A stretch of 64,000 nt of DNA from NCBI GenBank assembly GCA_963662175.1, contig OY759215.1:55259213-55323212 (forward strand). Reading direction: 5' to 3'. The translations under genes were made by a program, and so were the position numbers. The notes beneath the pieces are model-generated. The model was not told where the DNA came from and did no database searches. It worked only from the letters and a program-made list of their open reading frames with translations. Within the stretch, counting starts at the first letter, position 1, and each line of letters opens with the position of its first letter. This stretch comes from Aradus depressus (lineage: Eukaryota; Arthropoda; Insecta; Hemiptera; Aradidae). Positions 60,801-64,000 of this stretch are shown here, piece by piece.

Positions 60801-63581
60801 CTACAGGATCCTCTTTGGCTTCATGGTCCCATCTGGCTCACTTCATCCATAGGTGAGTGGCCTAAATCTCGAGAAGGTAATATTAGTGAAGTTCCTGAGT
60901 TAAGAGTTAGCACTCTTGTGGCGTCTACACAAGACGTTTCGTTTGACATAGAAGATCAACTAGCAACATGTTCGAACTTTTCCAAGCTTCAGCGTTCTAT
61001 AGCTTATTGGTTAAGATACATGCGAAATCTGAGATTATCTCCGAAGGTGGTTGGCCAGTTATCTCTTGGAGAGTTACACCAATCTACTTTAGCGTTAGTT
61101 AAGATGACTCAACAGAAGTATTTCGCTCAAGATATTATAGCTATTAGAAAAGGAAAAGAATGCTCTGCTCAGCTCAAATCGCTGACTCCAGTTCTTGATC
61201 CCCAAGGTCTTTTACTGGTGGGTGGAAGACTTCAAAATTCTGATCTTAGTTTCTATGCTCAACACCCAATGATTTTACCCAAATCAAGCGTTGTTACGGA
61301 ACTTCTCATACAACATTATCATAATTTGTTTTTACATGTTGGAGCTAATACGCTCAATTATTTACTTCGTTCAAAGTTTTGGATTATATCCTCTCGTTGC
61401 GCCATACGTCGTGTTTTGCGTATGTGCCATGTGTGTCGCAAGTGCAATGCTCGCCCTGTTGTTCCTCTAATGGGCAATTTGCCTGCGCCTCGAGTTAGTT
61501 ACTCTCGTCCATTTCTACATAGTGGTGTAGATTTAGCTGGACCATTCCTTGTTAAGGAATCTCTGCGCAGGAACTCTAAGCAGTTCAAAGCTTACCTGTG
61601 TATCTTCGTGTGTCTATCTGTTAAAGCAGTTCATCTTGAACTAGTGTCTGCTCTTTCCTCGGAACCGTTTCTTGCAGCATTTGACCGATTTACAAGTCGA
61701 AGAGGTCTGTGCTCAGATGTTTACTCCGATGAAGGTCGCAATTTTGTAGGAGCCGATAGAATCCTACGTGAAGCTTACAGCACATTGTTCTCAGCTGACG
61801 TCCTACCGTCAGCTATGTCCAAGCGCTCAGTTACTTGGCATTTCAATCCTCCATTTACTCCTAACGTTGGCGGTATTTGGGAGGCAAATATTCGTTTTGC
61901 TAAGTCACATCTTACAAATGTGATTGGCAACCAAGCTTTGTTGTTTGTTGAATACACGCGACCAGTATCTAAGCTGGTCAAGGTGTCAGTTTAAGTTTCG
62001 TTAGTGCTCTCTCGCTCTCCATAGAGTGTTGTGTTCCCATTCCGAGGGCTTCCCCAGCGCGAAGTCTTCAGTGATAGCCCCCTCTGAAGTGAAGAACGCA
62101 GTGTGGTTCCTTACTTCCTTCTCAATCCTTTCCCTCATCCCCTCTTGGTTTGCGAGAGAGCTGTAATTCTTAGAAGTTTATTTGATTTTTTCTTAGTTGA
62201 ATAAGTTTCTTTAATTTTTTTTGTGTTCTAGGATAATTCTCAGAAGTTTATTTGATTTTTTTCTTAGTTAAGTAAGTTTCTTTAATTATTTTGTGTTGTG
62301 TGATTCTATAGTGATTCGTTTATGTTTGCGATATCACTCTATTGTGTAGTTTGTTCACTATGTGTAAGGCTCACATAACTCACGTTTGAAAAATTAGTTC
62401 AAATTTTTGGTGGGTGTATGTTTGGGCCTACTTTTGCTAGGGTAAGGCGGATAAATACATAAGTGAATTTCTCCCCACCCTTTGCACCTAGGGTACAGAG
62501 TACAACCCTAGCCATCCCAGTTTCGGCCCCGGCGTCAACGTGTATGGTTGACCCTGGTCGTTCTCGTGCTCAGTTTCGGACCCGGCGTCAACAAGTGTGT
62601 TTGTACCCGGTCCTACTCTCGCGTGTTAGTCTCAAGTTTGTGTGAGTCTAGTGGAGTACTACTCTATCTGTCGTGGGTACAGTACGGCTTTACGTCCCGT
62701 TCTGTATCAGGTTATGGTTACTCAAAGTGTGTCTATCGTGTAAGAGTACGGTTTTACATGCCATCTCTTGTGGAGTCATAGCCACTCATAGTGTTATAGT
62801 AAAGCCCTGTTCTTTCTGTATAGCCTGGCCAGGCAATATATAAGTAGTTCAATTATATCAGTGTTCCCCCACCTTATGTATCTTATAGATTCGACTGGAC
62901 CACAGTGCAGACTGCAATCTGTAAGTACATAGTTTAAGGAAATGTTAGAATAATAGAATTTGCCTCAATTTATGTTAAGGATCAATGTTTTGGTCCTGAG
63001 TTGCTTCAATTTATGTTAAGCTGGTCTTCTCCCGGAACCAGCACTATCGAATACAGTCCACTACAGAGAGCTTGCCGTGTCTACAAAGTTGTGCGTAGAC
63101 AGTGTGAATAGATGATAATAATAAGTGAAAATAGATAATGTAGTCATAACAGCGTGGCTTTCCGTCATTTAAGTATGTCTCCGAGAAAAATGGGACTCCG
63201 ACGATATTCGATTTGATTGAACTGAGACTGAACGGAGCCTGATTTGTGCGAATGGGTTTCAGTCAGATTAACGTATTTACTATGATAAATGGTGGGATCC
63301 GATACTTGTATGACCGACGGAAATGTTCGGAGACGAGTGTGAATAGATCCTAAATCACAAGTTTAGAGCTACACTTCACAATAGGCCCATTAATGAACCA
63401 TTGAAGTAGCATCTAACCACTGAAGGCTAAGTTAGATACATACCTAGGTATGCCGGCCTGGAACCAAGGTGCTGACTTGAGTTCCCCATCCTCCGGTCGG
63501 TTGTTGAGCGAATCGCTCCTTTCAGGTGGTGCTGGAGGAGGGGTCGCACCACTCGTCTTCGTCTCAGGACTATCTGTCAGT
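51806..63581 (-). CDS. SH2-domain adaptor protein, last three coding exons (tensin-like SH2)
   Basis: Exons 63581-63444, 55065-54894 and 52015-51806 join in frame (AG|A arginine codon, then phase 0) and end at TAA. They encode about 172 C-terminal residues. A proline/serine-rich linker (PPPAPPERSDS) leads into an SH2 domain: APWFQAGIPRE, the FLVRES-like GSFMVRES with the phosphotyrosine-binding arginine, GCFALSLRV, HYLILRTNKGYKIKG and HHSVMPELLPCPL. A short acidic tail (DFADIDSDPDYNTLADF) ends the protein. SH2 domains bind phosphotyrosine in signalling complexes. The LPCPL end resembles tensin SH2 domains, but no PTB domain follows, so the family is not fixed. The upstream part lies beyond the window. 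The 8.4-kb intron between the first two of these exons holds a BEL/Pao element in the opposite orientation. Confidence 0.85.
53208..53735 (-). mobile_element. SINE A with duplicated tail
   Basis: Tail GATCATATCGCCTACT...GTGGACGTGAGCCCGACTC occurs twice (53208-53304 and 53446-53515), separated by family E. The body and a damaged head (CAGCTACTGGCGC) follow. Confidence 0.75.
53305..53432. repeat. Family E short repeat, between two SINE A tails
   Basis: Second copy of the 10545-10670 repeat. It lies between two near-identical copies of the SINE A tail. Confidence 0.65.
54335..54492 (-). mobile_element. SINE A head and part of body
   Basis: CCCATCCGAAGGACAACGT, GGGTTTCGAACCCGCGAT and AACTACTGGCTCCC on the minus strand. 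Confidence 0.78.
56205..56270 (+). mobile_element. SINE A tail remnant
   Basis: GCGATATGAGC, AAAGCCCGGGCTTGCG and AATTACTAACTAA. Confidence 0.5.
57250..57830 (+). repeat. 5' LTR of the BEL/Pao element
   Basis: About 581 bp, matching 62415-62995 with one visible mismatch. Short ORFs inside it occur identically in both LTRs and are not genes. Confidence 0.88.
57820..57957 (+). repeat. Tandem repeat in the BEL leader
   Basis: Four full units and a partial fifth, each beginning ATGTTTTGGTC or ATGTTTTGATC. Two units have the GGTCCGGGCCGAATTAAA end and two have CTAAGCCGGGTCGGATTAA. The first unit overlaps the LTR edge. Primer-site function is not established. Confidence 0.75.
58356..61994 (+). 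CDS. BEL/Pao gag-pol polyprotein, 1212 codons, RT core deleted in frame
   Basis: One open frame. Gag ends with cysteine/histidine knuckles at about residues 193-260 (CLYCDKQH, CCFNCLSPNHKVKVC, RCYNCKLKHHSLLC). An aspartic-protease site LIDPGSQASYI lies near residue 332. The protein then passes from SSFNSASMRL (about 560) directly to sequence that normally follows reverse transcriptase (FCYTVNLSP, RVLDPSSRIGPVTVWAK). No YVDD or other RT motif is present, so roughly 250 residues are missing without a frameshift. An RNase H segment (GFCDASEKGYAAVVYLR, about 678) follows. Integrase has the HHCC region (about 985-1025) and D, D, E in GVDLAGP, YSDEGRNF and GGIWEAN. After VIGNQALLF the usual integrase C-terminal region is missing and the frame joins a typical pol end (YTRPVSKL). 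The product cannot reverse-transcribe; any movement would need RT in trans. Confidence 0.87.
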   Translation: MLKSVFIMDSKTLKSFNILKLKNDTILQNIVQIHSFIESVKLDNSLKFVFKVMIPNLESSYQEFSDTYSKIVECYAISDIPIPQEMTDMQLSVNLMFYKVKGYYESIFSNSEEKICVVDSKNFSVNNLLPTISLPEFPTLEKLVEFVKNHRKAMGETKVKPCNEPKVNSPKNKVSSYHKVSLISSRTGVISSLTTCLYCDKQHRIFVCPEFKSLSSFQRNSFVKSKNCCFNCLSPNHKVKVCPSRGRCYNCKLKHHSLLCFKKFSRIASPIDRSRDNQVRTVSQEPLKGPSDVTQLSLCSAQVKNTVSSFTVLLGTAVICVRGKGGRVHHLRALIDPGSQASYITASCVQILGLKKKRANVTCSGIGDMPSQSPSVVVNLLIHPEKSKSSLCTEAFVIPKITNLQPSVNLSPSVCDNFNHLKLADPKFYIPSDIHVLIGAELFSSIITGEKITFPPGVPTAWNSVFGYVLMGQCGTQSVETKRPVQTLTSTVSVKLNCEVNKLLQQFWELEEIPSASSVSSSPEEVLAEEMFTNLHYREESGSYVVPLLVKPDESSKLGSSFNSASMRLNSVKGKFVKISQFDEFCYTVNLSPTANKKRAVLSNIARVLDPSSRIGPVTVWAKQFLQKLWRLGLDWDTLLPEQECSEWQMFVTSLKLVSQFRVPRIILPPDSVECSLIGFCDASEKGYAAVVYLRSQNLSESGSSHLLMAKTKVAPVKPVTIPRLELLGAVHLMKLVNHVHEALCASVIISNVLTFTDSSVVLSWLRTEPHKLQTFVCHRVVSILSSPVTLNWNHVSSQDNPADVASKGCLPAQFLQDPLWLHGPIWLTSSIGEWPKSREGNISEVPELRVSTLVASTQDVSFDIEDQLATCSNFSKLQRSIAYWLRYMRNLRLSPKVVGQLSLGELHQSTLALVKMTQQKYFAQDIIAIRKGKECSAQLKSLTPVLDPQGLLLVGGRLQNSDLSFYAQHPMILPKSSVVTELLIQHYHNLFLHVGANTLNYLLRSKFWIISSRCAIRRVLRMCHVCRKCNARPVVPLMGNLPAPRVSYSRPFLHSGVDLAGPFLVKESLRRNSKQFKAYLCIFVCLSVKAVHLELVSALSSEPFLAAFDRFTSRRGLCSDVYSDEGRNFVGADRILREAYSTLFSADVLPSAMSKRSVTWHFNPPFTPNVGGIWEANIRFAKSHLTNVIGNQALLFVEYTRPVSKLVKVSV
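61995..62414 (+). repeat. BEL/Pao 3' untranslated region with direct repeat
   Basis: Non-coding stretch between the pol stop and the 3' LTR. A T-rich block of about 70 bp around 62170-62230 is repeated with small changes at about 62235-62300 (AGAAGTTTATTTGATTTTTT and following). Nothing else is recognised. Confidence 0.6.
62415..62995 (+). repeat. 3' LTR of the BEL/Pao element
   Basis: Copy of 57250-57830. Just after it, a 15-base block TCAATTTATGTTAAG (63006-63020) repeats the LTR tail, which blurs the outer border. Confidence 0.88.
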
Positions 63582-64000
63582 CTGCAAGAGAGAAAAAAGT
63601 ACAAAATATGTAAATAGAGAGTAGAAATGAAGAAACACTATACATGAGAGTGACGAGGTAACCAAAGGTTGAATTAATAATACAATGGTTGACGAGACTT
63701 TGGAATCTTTGAGAGAATAGAAAAAGTTACTATAAACATAGGTTTGCCAAAGCTTTGTTAAAGTGTTATTGCAAATAAATAAATAAAAATATATCAGCTA
63801 AATAACTCGTTTTCAAATAATCAAAATTTACCATATAAATTGTAGAGCATTTAATTTTGAAAAACAGATTCTCTGAAAATAGGATGGATGAAATTTCTCC
63901 GAAAAACAAACAAGTTTCGTATGTGTCACTTATTATACCTCTTATCTTTTCAAAATAGTCTTCTTATAAAATAAAATATCAGCCTTATGAGGGAGAAACC

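Larger units (their letters stand above)
57250..62995 (+). mobile_element. BEL/Pao LTR retrotransposon, internally deleted, nearly identical LTRs
   Basis: Two direct repeats (57250-57830 and 62415-62995, constant offset 5165) flank one long gag-pol ORF. Reading both repeats side by side I found one difference (G57253 versus A62418), so insertion is recent. The LTRs start with TGT; a purine-rich GGTGGG sits just before the 3' LTR. The leader (57820-57957) contains tandem copies of a TGTTTTGGTC-based unit. No target-site duplication is evident at the chosen borders, and the exact LTR ends are uncertain because the leader repeat begins at the LTR edge. It lies in an intron of the SH2 gene, antisense to it. 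Confidence 0.9.

Overview
This is an AT-rich, intron-rich animal nuclear locus, most probably from an insect. The evidence is three spliced genes with GT-AG introns and the proteins they encode (an ARHGAP18/Conundrum-type RhoGAP, a glutamate dehydrogenase, an SH2 adaptor), plus a typical arthropod load of transposons: BEL/Pao, jockey-like non-LTR, hAT, Harbinger, Helitron and tRNA-derived SINEs. A hemipteran is possible, but the sequence does not settle the order. There are no bacterial-type operons, rRNAs or CRISPR arrays.

Layout. (1) 1-6.35 kb: upstream or 5'-intronic DNA with a complete hAT-type MITE (both 8-bp target duplications visible), a SINE and fragments of a common TIR repeat (called family C here). 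(2) 6.355-25.221 kb, + strand: 14 in-phase coding exons of a RhoGAP gene orthologous to Drosophila conundrum / vertebrate ARHGAP18; the 5' coding end is missing. Its introns hold a Harbinger element with a MADF gene, several foldback elements and a 1.73-kb near-perfect palindrome. (3) 28.915-42.348 kb, - strand: a complete 9-exon, 554-residue divergent mitochondrial-type glutamate dehydrogenase, convergent with the RhoGAP gene. Intron 7 contains 21 copies of a 141-bp satellite immediately followed by a non-autonomous Helitron. (4) 42.7-51.8 kb: no host gene recognised; SINEs, a non-LTR RNase H remnant, hairpin elements, microsatellites and family C repeats. (5) 51.806-63.581 kb, - strand: the last three coding exons of an SH2-domain adaptor gene (tensin-like SH2). 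The intron between the first two holds an antisense BEL/Pao element with almost identical LTRs. Its single 1212-codon ORF has lost the reverse-transcriptase core and part of the integrase C-terminal region without breaking frame.

The three host genes share no obvious pathway: cortical Rho regulation, mitochondrial glutamate metabolism and phosphotyrosine adaptor signalling. The most unusual signal is in the repeats. Several foldback elements of different sequence share a hammerhead-ribozyme-like core (CUGANGA, a short stem, then GAA followed by a self-complementary A...U block). In three of them the bases on the two outer sides of the core can pair. All coordinates and phases were derived by reading the sequence; no database or folding program was used.
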